Assembly (NCBI RefSeq): GCF_003236175.1
Contig: NZ_QKTW01000025.1
Span: 1-64,000 of the forward strand
Reading direction: 5' to 3'
Length of the DNA stretch: 64,000 bases
Source: Taibaiella soli
Lineage (GTDB): Bacteria > Bacteroidota > Bacteroidia > Chitinophagales > Chitinophagaceae
A model generated the notes under the pieces. The model was not told where the DNA came from. It searched no databases and saw only the letters and a list, made by a program, of their open reading frames with translations. Position numbers and translations under genes: made by a program. This document shows, one piece after another, positions 46,720 to 54,519 of the stretch. Position 1 is the first letter of the stretch. The number at the start of each line of letters is the position of its first letter.

Positions 46720-47268
46720 ATGAATAGCAGTTTAAAAATAGATGATTTTAATAGAACAGAAGACGTAACAAGTGAAGTCTTAATCAAATATTCTAGTCGT
46801 CTGCCTACCCAAATTGTAGATATATGGAAACACTATGGTTTTGGAACATTTTTAGATGGTTATCTTAAGGTTGTTAATCCAGATGTTTACCAAGATTTTT
46901 TAAAGAATAGTTTTGAACTTTGGGATTCAACTTGCATTACGCTATTCGCCACATCAATGGCAGATTTAATTGTTTTGAAAAATGGTTATTTGTATTTTTT
47001 AAATTTCCGGTATAAAAAATTTGATGTTATAGCAAAGGATATTAAATTTTTTTTTATAGATATTCAAGACGAGGAATTTTTAGACGAAGAATTAGAATGG
47101 AATCCATATGCAAAGGCCAAGGAAAAATTAGGTGTTCCTGCTTTTAGCGAATGTTTTGGGTATGAACCAATATTAGCTGCTGGAGGAAGTGAAAAAATTG
47201 AAAAGTTAAAAAAAGTTAAATTGATTGAACATATTAATCTGATAGTACAGTTTACAGGTAAAATCTAA
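46720..47268 (+). CDS. Tdi1-like immunity protein (GAD-like + DUF1851)
   Basis: A 182-aa cytoplasmic protein with the pattern of T6SS immunity protein Tdi1. The N-terminal GAD-like part (about 15-75) has P-T-Q-I-V-D-I-W-K-H-Y-G-F-G-T-F-L-D-G-Y-L and N-P-D-V-Y. The C-terminal DUF1851-like part (about 115-182) ends with F-G-Y-E-P-I-L-A-A-G-G-S-E-K-I-E-K-L. Tdi-type proteins neutralise Ntox15/Tde DNases, matching the gene upstream. It starts 9 bp after the effector stop and is probably co-translated. The base composition is clearly AT-richer than vgrG, typical for exchangeable immunity genes. Confidence 0.88.
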   Translation: MNSSLKIDDFNRTEDVTSEVLIKYSSRLPTQIVDIWKHYGFGTFLDGYLKVVNPDVYQDFLKNSFELWDSTCITLFATSMADLIVLKNGYLYFLNFRYKKFDVIAKDIKFFFIDIQDEEFLDEELEWNPYAKAKEKLGVPAFSECFGYEPILAAGGSEKIEKLKKVKLIEHINLIVQFTGKI

Positions 47269-47340
47269 TATGAAAAGAGACGATCACTTATTAGTCGGGT
47301 TGCAGCTTTGATGATATAGGTAAGAAGGTTTGCCCCCATG

Positions 47341-47500
47341 CTGGCGCGAGAATGAGGCGATGGAAAGTGCGTTGGCTTCTCGTGCCTTGCAAACTCGGGT
47401 TGTGTGAAACAAGATGTTCCCCAACTAGTCCAAGTATGTATAACTAGAATTTCTGGCGCAAGGATAAGTAGTTGAGCTGGTGTGTCGGCTCCTTGTGCCT
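47341..47500 (+). ncRNA. Candidate structured RNA: two covarying hairpins
   Basis: Hairpin 1 is GGCGCGAGAA (47343-47352) with TTCTCGTGCC (47377-47386); hairpin 2 is GGCGCAAGGA (47455-47464) with TCCTTGTGCC (47490-47499). They are 112 bp apart with 24- and 25-nt loops ending GTGCGTTGGC and GTGTGTCGGC. The stems differ at two positions and both changes are compensated on the opposite arm. Both keep a G-U wobble that exists only in a plus-strand transcript. No reading frame. It lies in the 368-bp gap between the immunity gene and an integrase. Confidence 0.55.
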
Positions 47501-47527
47501 TGCGTGTCGGCAGGTTAAAAGCTAAAA

Positions 47528-47561
47528 AGATGTGTCGAATCAATTCTGTTTCGACACGTCT
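47528..47561 (+). terminator. Strong hairpin downstream of the effector cassette
   Basis: AGATGTGTCGAA pairs with TTCGACACGTCT over 12 bp (one G-T wobble), loop of 10 nt. Only weak T content follows. It may end the vgrG-effector-immunity transcript or the candidate RNA. Confidence 0.6.
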
Positions 47562-47636
47562 TACATGTACAATTGCAATTAACCTTTTTGTTCTTTTACA
47601 ACAACATTGCCGTACTCTTACTGCATTAGTGAGCTC

Positions 47637-48878
47637 TCATGCTGTTTTTGTACCCGGCGTCGCAATTGCTTGCATCTTCTCTTTCAACAGCTTCATATCA
47701 TCCCCCACTTTTCTGTCTACTATCTTAGCATAGTGCTGCGTGGTACGGAGGTTTTTATGTCCAAGCATTTTACTCACGCTTTCGATAGGCACACCGTTGG
47801 TAAGTGTAACCGTTGTAGCAAATGTGTGACGTGCGATGTGAAAAGTCAATTCCTTTTTGATGCCACATATGTCGGCTATCTCCTTTAAATAGCTGTTCAT
47901 TTTTTGATTGCTCAATACAGGCAGCAGCTTTCCTTCATTCAAACATTGCGGATGTTGTTTGTATTTCTCAAGTATCATTTCTGCCATCGGCAACAAAGGA
48001 ATGTTAGAACGCGTATCCGTTTTTTGTCGGCTAGTCAATATCCATCGCTCGCCATCTATACCAATACCGATATTGCCACGTGTAAGTTTCTTAACATCGA
48101 TATAGGCTAAACCCGTGAAGCAACTAAACAGGAATATGTCTTTTACTTGATTGAGCCGTTCGGTAGGGAATTCTTTGTCGGCAATGGCTTGTATTTCCTC
48201 CTGTACCAAGAAAGCGCGCTCTACCTCCTTTACTTTGGCTCTATAGCCCGCAAACGGGTTTCTATCCATCCAGCCGTTTGCAAGGCAAATGCGAATGATC
48301 TTGCCGAAGTTTTTAATGTACTTGACTGCAGTATTGTTGTTGCACTTGCGAACACTACGGAGGTAAAACTCGTACTCGGTCACAAAAGCATGATCTATTT
48401 TATCGATGTCAATATCGGAAACGCTGTATTTCCATTTCAGGAAATCGATGGTATGCTTGAGGGATGTTTTGTAACGTTCTAATGTGCCTGGAGAAAACTC
48501 GTCGCCAAGCAGGGCTTCTATTTTGTTGTTGTGGTCTTGAAAAATGGGCACGAGCATCCGTGCTTTTTCTTCGGTGCCGAACAGTTTGCCGCGTAATGTT
48601 TCTATGGTGACAGAGACTTTGTCTTTTAATAGCTCATGCTGTGCCGCAAGTATTTGCTGCTCAAATGTCTTTAAATATGCGTTGATGGCTTTTACCGCTT
48701 CCGTATTGCCCGTTGCTTTCTGCGCTTGCGGACTCCAATTGGTGGGTATAACGTACCGCTTAGTGGATAGTTCTGTAATCTTCCCATCTATGGTAATACG
48801 CAGATAGATGGGCGCGGTGCCGTCAGCAATTGCTTTTGCCTTCTTTACATAAAAGAGTAAACTAAAGGTCTTGTTCAT
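47637..48878 (-). CDS. Bacteroidota-type tyrosine recombinase/integrase 1
   Basis: A 413-aa phage-type integrase. The arm-binding N-domain (about 1-100) begins M-N-K-T-F-S-L-L-F-Y-V-K-K and has P-I-Y-L-R-I-T-I-D-G. A SAM-like core-binding domain follows (about 110-215). The catalytic domain (about 225-400) has H-I-A-R-H-T-F-A-T-T (His and Arg II), L-G-H-K-N-L (His III) and the nucleophile Tyr in T-T-Q-H-Y-A-K. At the Arg I position it reads F-S-C-F-T-G-L-A-Y, without arginine, as in CTnDOT-like integrases. The ATG at 48878 is chosen over a TTG at 48905 because a promoter-like -7 box overlaps the TTG. Adjacent to an att-like site at 49130. Confidence 0.93.
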   Translation of the reverse strand: MNKTFSLLFYVKKAKAIADGTAPIYLRITIDGKITELSTKRYVIPTNWSPQAQKATGNTEAVKAINAYLKTFEQQILAAQHELLKDKVSVTIETLRGKLFGTEEKARMLVPIFQDHNNKIEALLGDEFSPGTLERYKTSLKHTIDFLKWKYSVSDIDIDKIDHAFVTEYEFYLRSVRKCNNNTAVKYIKNFGKIIRICLANGWMDRNPFAGYRAKVKEVERAFLVQEEIQAIADKEFPTERLNQVKDIFLFSCFTGLAYIDVKKLTRGNIGIGIDGERWILTSRQKTDTRSNIPLLPMAEMILEKYKQHPQCLNEGKLLPVLSNQKMNSYLKEIADICGIKKELTFHIARHTFATTVTLTNGVPIESVSKMLGHKNLRTTQHYAKIVDRKVGDDMKLLKEKMQAIATPGTKTA

Positions 48879-48902
48879 GTGTGGTGACTTTAACAAGGAT
48901 GA

Positions 48903-48930
48903 CAAATCTATTTACTTGCACGACTGCAAA
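48903..48930 (-). promoter_or_regulatory. Promoter of integrase 1 (TAGATTTG -7 box)
   Basis: On the minus strand TAGATTTG (48910-48903) matches TAnnTTTG, with a TTTG (48930-48927) 16 nt upstream as the -33 element. The -7 box ends 25 bp before the chosen ATG, the same spacing as at the integrase fragment near 63919. Confidence 0.5.
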
Positions 48931-48981
48931 CAAGATGTTCAAAAGCTGAACCGCTTGCCTGTAGGCACTTTCGGCGATTTC

Positions 48982-49069
48982 CAGTGACCTGTTTTGGTGT
49001 TTTTAAAACTGGTCACTGAATGGGTCACTGAAAGAATAAGACTTGATGAACTTGTTTGTAGGGTCACCA
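48982..49069. repeat. Repeated GGTCAC sites, probable integrase arm-binding sites
   Basis: CAGTGACC at 48982-48989 (inverted), GGTCACTG at 49011-49018 and 49023-49030, and GGTCACCA at 49062-49069. Four copies of the same core in 90 bp between the integrase promoter and the att-like site is the layout of arm-type recombinase sites. Confidence 0.5.
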
Positions 49070-49079
49070 AAAACAAAAA

Positions 49080-49105
49080 CGCTGTAAATCATACGATTTA
49101 CAGCG
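49080..49105. terminator. Perfect 11-bp hairpin beside the att-like site
   Basis: CGCTGTAAATC pairs with GATTTACAGCG, loop ATAC. It sits 25 bp from the tRNA-like 3' end on its downstream side, where a tRNA terminator would be expected. Confidence 0.65.
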
Positions 49106-49129
49106 TTATTGCTTGTTTTGCATTTCTGC

Positions 49130-49145
49130 TGGCGGAGAGAGAGGC
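49130..49145 (-). other. tRNA-Ser 3'-end-like fragment, putative attachment site
   Basis: On the minus strand CCTCTCTCTCCGCCA looks like the 3' acceptor end plus CCA of a tRNA-Ser; a hairpin follows 25 bp further on. The T-arm and the rest of the tRNA are absent: the sequence diverges after about 15 bp. Tyrosine recombinases of islands often use such 3' tRNA ends. The remaining gap (48906-49383) has no gene. Confidence 0.5.
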
Positions 49146-49383
49146 TCCACTCTCATCTCCTACAAAGCGCTACCAGTAAGGGTTTCAAGATGCAATTCCA
49201 AAAGACTACACGAAAGACTCACTGGCACAAATATCTTCTAAATAACTGTTTTCAAATCTCACTCATAAAGGTAAGAATTTCATTGATATTAACTCACTGA
49301 AAATTCAAGATTGCTCCTACATCCTAACCAAACATCTTATGTCATTTGATTAAACAATGAGTTCTATTCAACGCATAACATCT

Positions 49384-50571
49384 TTAGAATTTCTCATAAA
49401 GTGGTAACATGTCCCGCCCTACTTTAGTATCCATCAACTTTGCATAATGTTCTGTCGTCGCAATGCTTTTATGCCCTAACATTTTGGAAACACTTTCAAT
49501 AGGCACGTTATTGTTTAAAGTCACAGTAGTGGCGAATGTGTGTCTGGCAACATGAAACGTCAACCTCTTCTTTATTCCACAGATATCAGCAATTTCTTTT
49601 AAATACCCATTCATTTTCTGATTGCTTAGCACAGGTAGCAATTTAGCTTGACCGCTATATTTATCAATTATACGTAATGCCGGCTGCAGCAGTGGAACGT
49701 TTACCATCGAACGTGTTTTGGTTCGAACAAACGATAGCCATTTTTGACTGTCCACCCCTATCACAATATTTTCAATCGTCAATTTTGCAACATCCGCGTA
49801 TGCTAATCCAGTAAAGCAAGAAAACAAAAAGATATCTTTAACTTGATTGAGGCGATCGATCACAAATATCTTTGCAATGATTGCCCGCAACTCCTGCTCA
49901 TCCAAACATACCGGATAAACAGTTTTTATTTTTGCCTTATAAAGAACAAATGGGTCGCTATCTATCCATCCGTTGGCCAGGCAAATCCGAATTATCTTTC
50001 TAAAATTTTTAAGATACTTAACCGTCGTATTATTGGAACATTTCCGAACGGTACGTAAATACAAATCATAATCAGCAATAAATTCCGGATCAATTTGTTT
50101 TACGTCAATATCTGAAGACCCGTATTTCCACTTGACGAATTCGACCGTATGAGATAAACTGGTTTTATATCGTTCCAGCGTGCCGGCAGCATATTGAACA
50201 GGCACCAATGCTGCTATTCGTCTATTATGCTTTTGAAATATTCCTACGAGCATTTTAGGTTCATCATCGATTCCCTTTAACCTATTTTTGACTTTAAGTG
50301 CCGTAATAACCTCTCCCCTGCGCACTAAGCTTTCATACGCTTCATACACCTTGCCCTCTATAAGATTTAAATACTTGTTTATCTCCTTTGCGACTTTATT
50401 AACCGCCTCAATTCGCCCCTGTGATTTAATCCATAAATAGCGGCTGACTTTTCTATCGAGCGACATTTCTGCTCTTTTACCGGAAACTGTGATTCGCAAA
50501 TAAATTGGTACAGTTTCCATATTGCGTATATCTCTTTTCAAAAAAAAGAGATGATGAAAATTGGCTAACAT
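49384..50571 (-). CDS. Bacteroidota-type tyrosine recombinase/integrase 2
   Basis: A 395-aa integrase closely related to integrase 1, especially over the last about 200 aa (N-Q-K-M-N-G-Y-L-K-E-I-A-D-I-C-G-I-K-K). Catalytic residues are H-V-A-R-H-T-F-A-T-T, L-G-H-K-S-I and the Tyr in T-T-E-H-Y-A-K. Again F-S-C-F-T-G-L-A-Y has no Arg I. The N-domain is diverged (M-L-A-N-F-H-H-L-F-F-L-K-R) and shorter by a few residues. Tandem to integrase 1 on the same strand 505 bp away, with the att-like site between them. Two different elements probably meet here. Confidence 0.92.
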   Translation of the reverse strand: MLANFHHLFFLKRDIRNMETVPIYLRITVSGKRAEMSLDRKVSRYLWIKSQGRIEAVNKVAKEINKYLNLIEGKVYEAYESLVRRGEVITALKVKNRLKGIDDEPKMLVGIFQKHNRRIAALVPVQYAAGTLERYKTSLSHTVEFVKWKYGSSDIDVKQIDPEFIADYDLYLRTVRKCSNNTTVKYLKNFRKIIRICLANGWIDSDPFVLYKAKIKTVYPVCLDEQELRAIIAKIFVIDRLNQVKDIFLFSCFTGLAYADVAKLTIENIVIGVDSQKWLSFVRTKTRSMVNVPLLQPALRIIDKYSGQAKLLPVLSNQKMNGYLKEIADICGIKKRLTFHVARHTFATTVTLNNNVPIESVSKMLGHKSIATTEHYAKLMDTKVGRDMLPLYEKF

Positions 50572-50772
50572 TTTGAAGACTTTTAGGATACATTAAACCA
50601 CAATTCAATAATGCACCGGCCAAGTAGTTTAAATAAAAATGCACGAATAAAAATTCTGTATTAAGGTACAGTTATAAGTTACACTCATTTGCTTTCTATG
50701 ATGTGTACACTTTTGGAAGTAATGCGTTTATTGACGGCACATTTTTTTTGCCCCTTTCATAAACTCTTCATT

Positions 50773-51765
50773 ATGGAAAAAGCAACACACTATAAAAATG
50801 AGGCGACTGCAACGGCCAAAAAACATCGAAAGATTCAAAAGCAGGCAATTGCAGCTGATAAAGAACACCCTGTAAGAAAACATAAACACGCCATGCAAGC
50901 AGGAGCACGTAAATATCCTGAACCACCTATGCCGGGAGAACCGCTACCAAAACCCGGTGAAGAAGGAAACATGTCTATGCAACCTATGTGCGATGCTCCC
51001 TACTATAAAGGTTCGGAAAAACTAAAAGGCAAAACAGCCATTATAACCGGTGGTGATTCGGGAATCGGCCGCTCGGTGGCGATTTTATTTGCAAGGGAAG
51101 GCGCCAATATCTGTATCGTATACCTTGATGAACATGAAGACGCTGCAACGACCCAACAATTGGTAGAACAAGAAGGCCAACAATGCATCGTATTATCGGG
51201 AGATGTTGCCGACAGATCATTTTGTCTGTATGCGGTGAGTGAAACAGTGAAGCATTTCGGGCAGTTGGATATTCTCGTCAACAATGCAGCGTTTCAACAG
51301 CATGTGCCACGGTTCGAAGATATTACCGAAGAACATTTTGATTGTACGTTGAAAACAAATCTGTATGGATATTTCCATATGGCACAAGCAGCCATCGAGC
51401 ATATGAAACCGGGAAGTGCCATCATTAATACAGGCTCTGTCACCGGTCTTATGGGCAATAAAAACATCATCGACTATGCACTTACCAAAGGCGGCATCCA
51501 TGCATTCACGCGTTCACTGGGTACTCATTTGATAGACAAGGGGATAAGGGTAAATGCTGTGGCACCCGGTCCTGTTTGGACGCCGCTCAATCCTGCCGAC
51601 AAGAAGCCTGAAGACATTGAACAGTTTGGCGCTAAAACACCGATGAAACGCGCGGCGCAGCCGGAAGAAATTGCGCCTGCTTATGTTTTTTTGGCTTCGC
51701 CTCAATGCTCGGGATTTATTACAGGGGAAGTGCTACCTATCATTGGCGGCTACAGTGGCGGATAG
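50773..51765 (+). CDS. SDR family oxidoreductase (YghA-like)
   Basis: A 330-aa short-chain dehydrogenase with the long N-terminal extension (about 80 aa, basic then P-P-M-P-G-E-P-L-P-K-P-G) typical of YghA/general-stress SDRs. NAD(P) motif T-G-G-D-S-G-I-G-R, then N-N-A-A and S...Y-A-L-T-K-G (catalytic Ser/Tyr/Lys). The ATG at 50773 is preferred; upstream in-frame codons encode a hydrophobic stretch unlike the family. YghA relatives reduce small aldehydes and are linked to desiccation or osmotic stress. First gene of a plus-strand run. Confidence 0.92.
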   Translation: MEKATHYKNEATATAKKHRKIQKQAIAADKEHPVRKHKHAMQAGARKYPEPPMPGEPLPKPGEEGNMSMQPMCDAPYYKGSEKLKGKTAIITGGDSGIGRSVAILFAREGANICIVYLDEHEDAATTQQLVEQEGQQCIVLSGDVADRSFCLYAVSETVKHFGQLDILVNNAAFQQHVPRFEDITEEHFDCTLKTNLYGYFHMAQAAIEHMKPGSAIINTGSVTGLMGNKNIIDYALTKGGIHAFTRSLGTHLIDKGIRVNAVAPGPVWTPLNPADKKPEDIEQFGAKTPMKRAAQPEEIAPAYVFLASPQCSGFITGEVLPIIGGYSGG

Positions 51766-51807
51766 TAAAGAAAGCTGTGGCGGCATATTTTTTTTGCGTC
51801 TGTTATT

Positions 51808-52977
51808 ATGGCTCGAAAGATGAAACGGGGTTATACCATTGCTTTGATCGTTGTTGTGCTGCTGATTGTCTTTCGGCTGCTGTTGCCGACCATCGTGTTG
51901 CACTATGCCAACAACAAACTAAGTCACATGCACGGTTATTACGGGCATGTGCGTGATATTGATATTTCGCTCTACCGAGGTGCCTACCAGATCAAAGATA
52001 TTTATATCAATAAGATGGATAGTACCACCGGCAAACAGACCGAGTTTTTCAAGGCTGTCAAAATCGATCTGTCAATAGAATGGCATGCGCTTTTCAATCG
52101 ACGCCTGGTAGGTGAACTGATTTTTTTTCAACCCACTGTTATTTTCACAAAAGACAAAGTAGAAGTAAAACACGTCGTGGCAGACAAAGATGATTTCAGA
52201 AAAATACTGCGTGACTTCATGCCGTTGAAAGTGAATCGTTTTGAGGTAAACGACGGCTCCATTCATTACAAAGACCCGAATGCGACACCCGCCGTAGATA
52301 TCTTTTTACACAAAACTTTCGTGCTCGCCCATAACCTGAGTAATGCTACACGCGACCGGACAAAATTGCCGGCCGATATGGAAGCAAGCGCCGAAGTCTA
52401 CAGTGGTACACTGAAGATGAACATGAAACTAAATCCGCTCGCCAATGATGCTGCCTTCGATTTGAACCTCACCATGACGGGCGCCAACCTCGTTGCATTA
52501 AACGATTTCTTTAAAGCTTACGGCAATTTCGACGTGAGTAAAGGGACCTTAGGTCTGTACACCGAATTTGCCGCCGAAAACGGCAAGTATAAAGGCTATG
52601 TCAAGCCGATTATCAAAGACTTGAAAGTTTATGGCCCGCAAGACCGCAGCAAAAGTTTTTTACAACAGGCCTGGGAAGTCATTATCGGCACTGCAGCTAA
52701 AGTTTTAACCAATCAGCGCAAAGATCAAATAGCCACCAAAGTAGAGATTGAAGGTCGGTTCCATGAGGAACACACCGATGTACTGGAAGCTATCTTTCAA
52801 CTCCTGCGCAATGCTTTTATTCAGGCGCTCATGCCAAGTATTGACAATGAAATCAATTTACAATCAGTTGAAACGAAACAGCCCGAAGACAAGAGAAATT
52901 TTCTGCAAAGGCTTTTCGGTAAAAAGCACAAGGATAAGCAAAAGGATAAAGACGACTCACCGAACAAAAAACAATAA
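51808..52977 (+). CDS. DUF748/AsmA-like envelope protein
   Basis: A 389-aa protein with an N-terminal transmembrane anchor (I-A-L-I-V-V-V-L-L-I-V-F-R-L-L-L at about 8-23) and a periplasmic beta-rich body of the DUF748/AsmA-like type (Y-R-G-A-Y-Q-I-K-D-I-Y, then V-N-R-F-E-V-N-D-G-S-I-H-Y). It ends in a highly basic lysine-rich tail (K-K-H-K-D-K-Q-K-D-K). AsmA-like proteins act in lipid transport or outer-membrane homeostasis; the role here is inferred. 42 bp after the SDR gene. Confidence 0.85.
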   Translation: MARKMKRGYTIALIVVVLLIVFRLLLPTIVLHYANNKLSHMHGYYGHVRDIDISLYRGAYQIKDIYINKMDSTTGKQTEFFKAVKIDLSIEWHALFNRRLVGELIFFQPTVIFTKDKVEVKHVVADKDDFRKILRDFMPLKVNRFEVNDGSIHYKDPNATPAVDIFLHKTFVLAHNLSNATRDRTKLPADMEASAEVYSGTLKMNMKLNPLANDAAFDLNLTMTGANLVALNDFFKAYGNFDVSKGTLGLYTEFAAENGKYKGYVKPIIKDLKVYGPQDRSKSFLQQAWEVIIGTAAKVLTNQRKDQIATKVEIEGRFHEEHTDVLEAIFQLLRNAFIQALMPSIDNEINLQSVETKQPEDKRNFLQRLFGKKHKDKQKDKDDSPNKKQ

Positions 52978-53029
52978 GCCGCGCCGGCATCATTTTTCTA
53001 TCACATGATTATCACTAATCCCATTTACT

Positions 53030-53362
53030 ATGGCAACTAAATATTCAAAAGGCGCTTCCGATAAAGTGGAAAAAGCCATGCACGAAAAAAAGGAAGGCAC
53101 GCTTAAAAGCGGACGCTCCGGTAAAAAGGTAACAAGCCGTAAACAAGCAATTGCCATCGGACTCTCCGAAGCCCGCGAGGAAGGAAAAAAAGTCCCAAAG
53201 AAGACCGCTTCAAAAAAAACGGCCTCAAAAAAATCAGCAACGAAAAAAAGTACTTCCAAGAAGGCCGCGAGCAAGAAAAGTACTGCGTCCAAATCATCAC
53301 ATACCAAAAAGTCGGCCTCAAAAAAAACAGCCACAAAAAAGTCAACCGCAAAACGCTCGTAA
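53030..53362 (+). CDS. DUF6496 protein with histone-H1-like lysine tail
   Basis: A 110-aa protein: an N-terminal about 50-aa DUF6496-type domain (Y-S-K-G-A-S-D-K-V-E-K-A-M-H-E-K-K-E-G-T-L-K-S-G, R-K-Q-A-I-A-I-G-L-S-E-A-R) followed by about 60 aa of K-K-x-A/S/T repeats resembling eukaryotic histone H1 and bacterial Hc1/AlgP-type tails. Probably binds DNA and may compact the nucleoid under stress; not demonstrated. Small stand-alone gene 52 bp after the AsmA-like gene, followed by a hairpin at 53384. Confidence 0.85.
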   Translation: MATKYSKGASDKVEKAMHEKKEGTLKSGRSGKKVTSRKQAIAIGLSEAREEGKKVPKKTASKKTASKKSATKKSTSKKAASKKSTASKSSHTKKSASKKTATKKSTAKRS

Positions 53363-53383
53363 GAGCACACTATCACTATGAAT

Positions 53384-53410
53384 AGGATGCATGCTACCCG
53401 CGTGCATCCT
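53384..53410 (+). terminator. Hairpin after the DUF6496 gene
   Basis: AGGATGCA pairs with TGCATCCT around an 11-nt loop, 21 bp after the stop. It also rules out the in-frame ATG at 53378 as the start of the DUF421 gene, since that start would lie at the foot of the hairpin. Confidence 0.6.
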
Positions 53411-53449
53411 TATTTCATTGATCGTTTCAATATACAAAATACACTTGCT

Positions 53450-53944
53450 ATGCATTTACTAAATGACATCTTCGGCACAGGCAAAGAGCTTACAACTTTA
53501 CAAATGTGTAGCAGAGGTATTATTGTGTTCATTGTGTCCTGGTTGTTGATACGTTTGTCGGGACGAAGATCTTTTGGACTCGGCACACCGCTCGATAATA
53601 TCATAGTAATTCTCTTAGGCACTTTACTGGGTCGCGCTGTGGTCGGCGCCTCCCCATTTATCCCGATTATTGCGGTGAGTACTTTAATTGTATTACTGCA
53701 TCGCCTTGCCGCAATGTTGATGGTGCGTAGTGAAAAATTCGCTCGCTTATTTGAAGGACGCAAAATCGTATTGTTTCAAAGCGGACGTTTTCAAAAAGAG
53801 AATATGGACAAAGGACTGGTATGCAAAGAAGACGTAATGCAAGGTGTACGCAAGTCCGCACTCACAAATGATTTAAATGATATAGACAAAGTGTACATGG
53901 AACGTAACGGGGAGATCAGCCCCATCAAAAAGCAAAAAGATTAA
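53450..53944 (+). CDS. DUF421 membrane protein (YetF/YcaP-like)
   Basis: A 164-aa inner-membrane protein of the DUF421 family: three hydrophobic helices (about 20-36, 45-62, 68-88), with R-L-S-G-R-R-S-F-G and D-N-I-I-V-I-L-L-G-T-L-L-G-R-A-V-V as family marks, then a short cytoplasmic C-domain. These proteins are often stress- or sporulation-associated; function unknown. The ATG at 53450 is chosen because the upstream extension overlaps the terminator hairpin. Converges with the pyrophosphatase gene 6 bp away. Confidence 0.85.
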   Translation: MHLLNDIFGTGKELTTLQMCSRGIIVFIVSWLLIRLSGRRSFGLGTPLDNIIVILLGTLLGRAVVGASPFIPIIAVSTLIVLLHRLAAMLMVRSEKFARLFEGRKIVLFQSGRFQKENMDKGLVCKEDVMQGVRKSALTNDLNDIDKVYMERNGEISPIKKQKD

Positions 53945-53950
53945 GGCCTT

Positions 53951-54478
53951 CTATTTTGGGTTGTTTCCAACTGTCCCTTTCGCAATAATTTTTTCTGCAG
54001 CTTTAATCCCTGCCCAACGCAGCGGCTTAAAAACTCTTCCTTCTGCTTTATTGTAATCGATAAAAAAACGTTCTATTTCCGCTACCATCGACTCGCTGAG
54101 TTCCTTGATCTTAGTAACGCTCCTGTAAATAACCGAGCAATCAGCCACCGCAACCAACCGATCATTGCGTATGGCCTTTTCTCCTTTTTCCTGTTGCCGT
54201 GCTTCCAGTACGCCAAGCAATCGACAAGGTATTATACAACCGGGATACACCGGACCTTCCAGGATCACCAATACATCCAATGGATCTCCGTCCTCTCCTT
54301 TTGTTCCTGGAATAAAACCAAAGTCAAAAGGAAACATCATGCCCAACGGTAACGTTTTTTTCAAACAAAAAACATCCCGATCCGGGTCATACGCATACTT
54401 ATTTTGTGAACACTTAGGTGTTTCTATTAAAACGTTGGTAAGGTCTTTATCGTATGGATTAATCTTTGAAACATTCAT
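53951..54478 (-). CDS. ppa: Inorganic pyrophosphatase, family I
   Basis: A 175-aa soluble family I inorganic diphosphatase. The metal-binding signature G-E-D-G-D-P-L-D-V-L-V is at about 72-82 (three aspartates), with E-T-P-K near 19 and N-K-Y-A-Y-D near 27 (E. coli: E-I-P, K-Y-E-Y-D). Hydrolyses PPi to phosphate and needs Mg2+. Normal length. Last gene of a minus-strand trio (CinA, NRAMP-like, Ppa); likely an extra copy carried by the stress cassette rather than the housekeeping gene, but this cannot be shown from the window. Confidence 0.93.
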   Translation of the reverse strand: MNVSKINPYDKDLTNVLIETPKCSQNKYAYDPDRDVFCLKKTLPLGMMFPFDFGFIPGTKGEDGDPLDVLVILEGPVYPGCIIPCRLLGVLEARQQEKGEKAIRNDRLVAVADCSVIYRSVTKIKELSESMVAEIERFFIDYNKAEGRVFKPLRWAGIKAAEKIIAKGTVGNNPK

Positions 54479-54519
54479 TGTGATTTGTTTTAAAACAAGC
54501 GATAACAGAAAGCATCCCG

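Noticed and set aside
47341-47500. Integron attC sites
   Set aside because: The RYYYAAC/GTTRRRY core pairs at the ends of the imperfect hairpins are missing.
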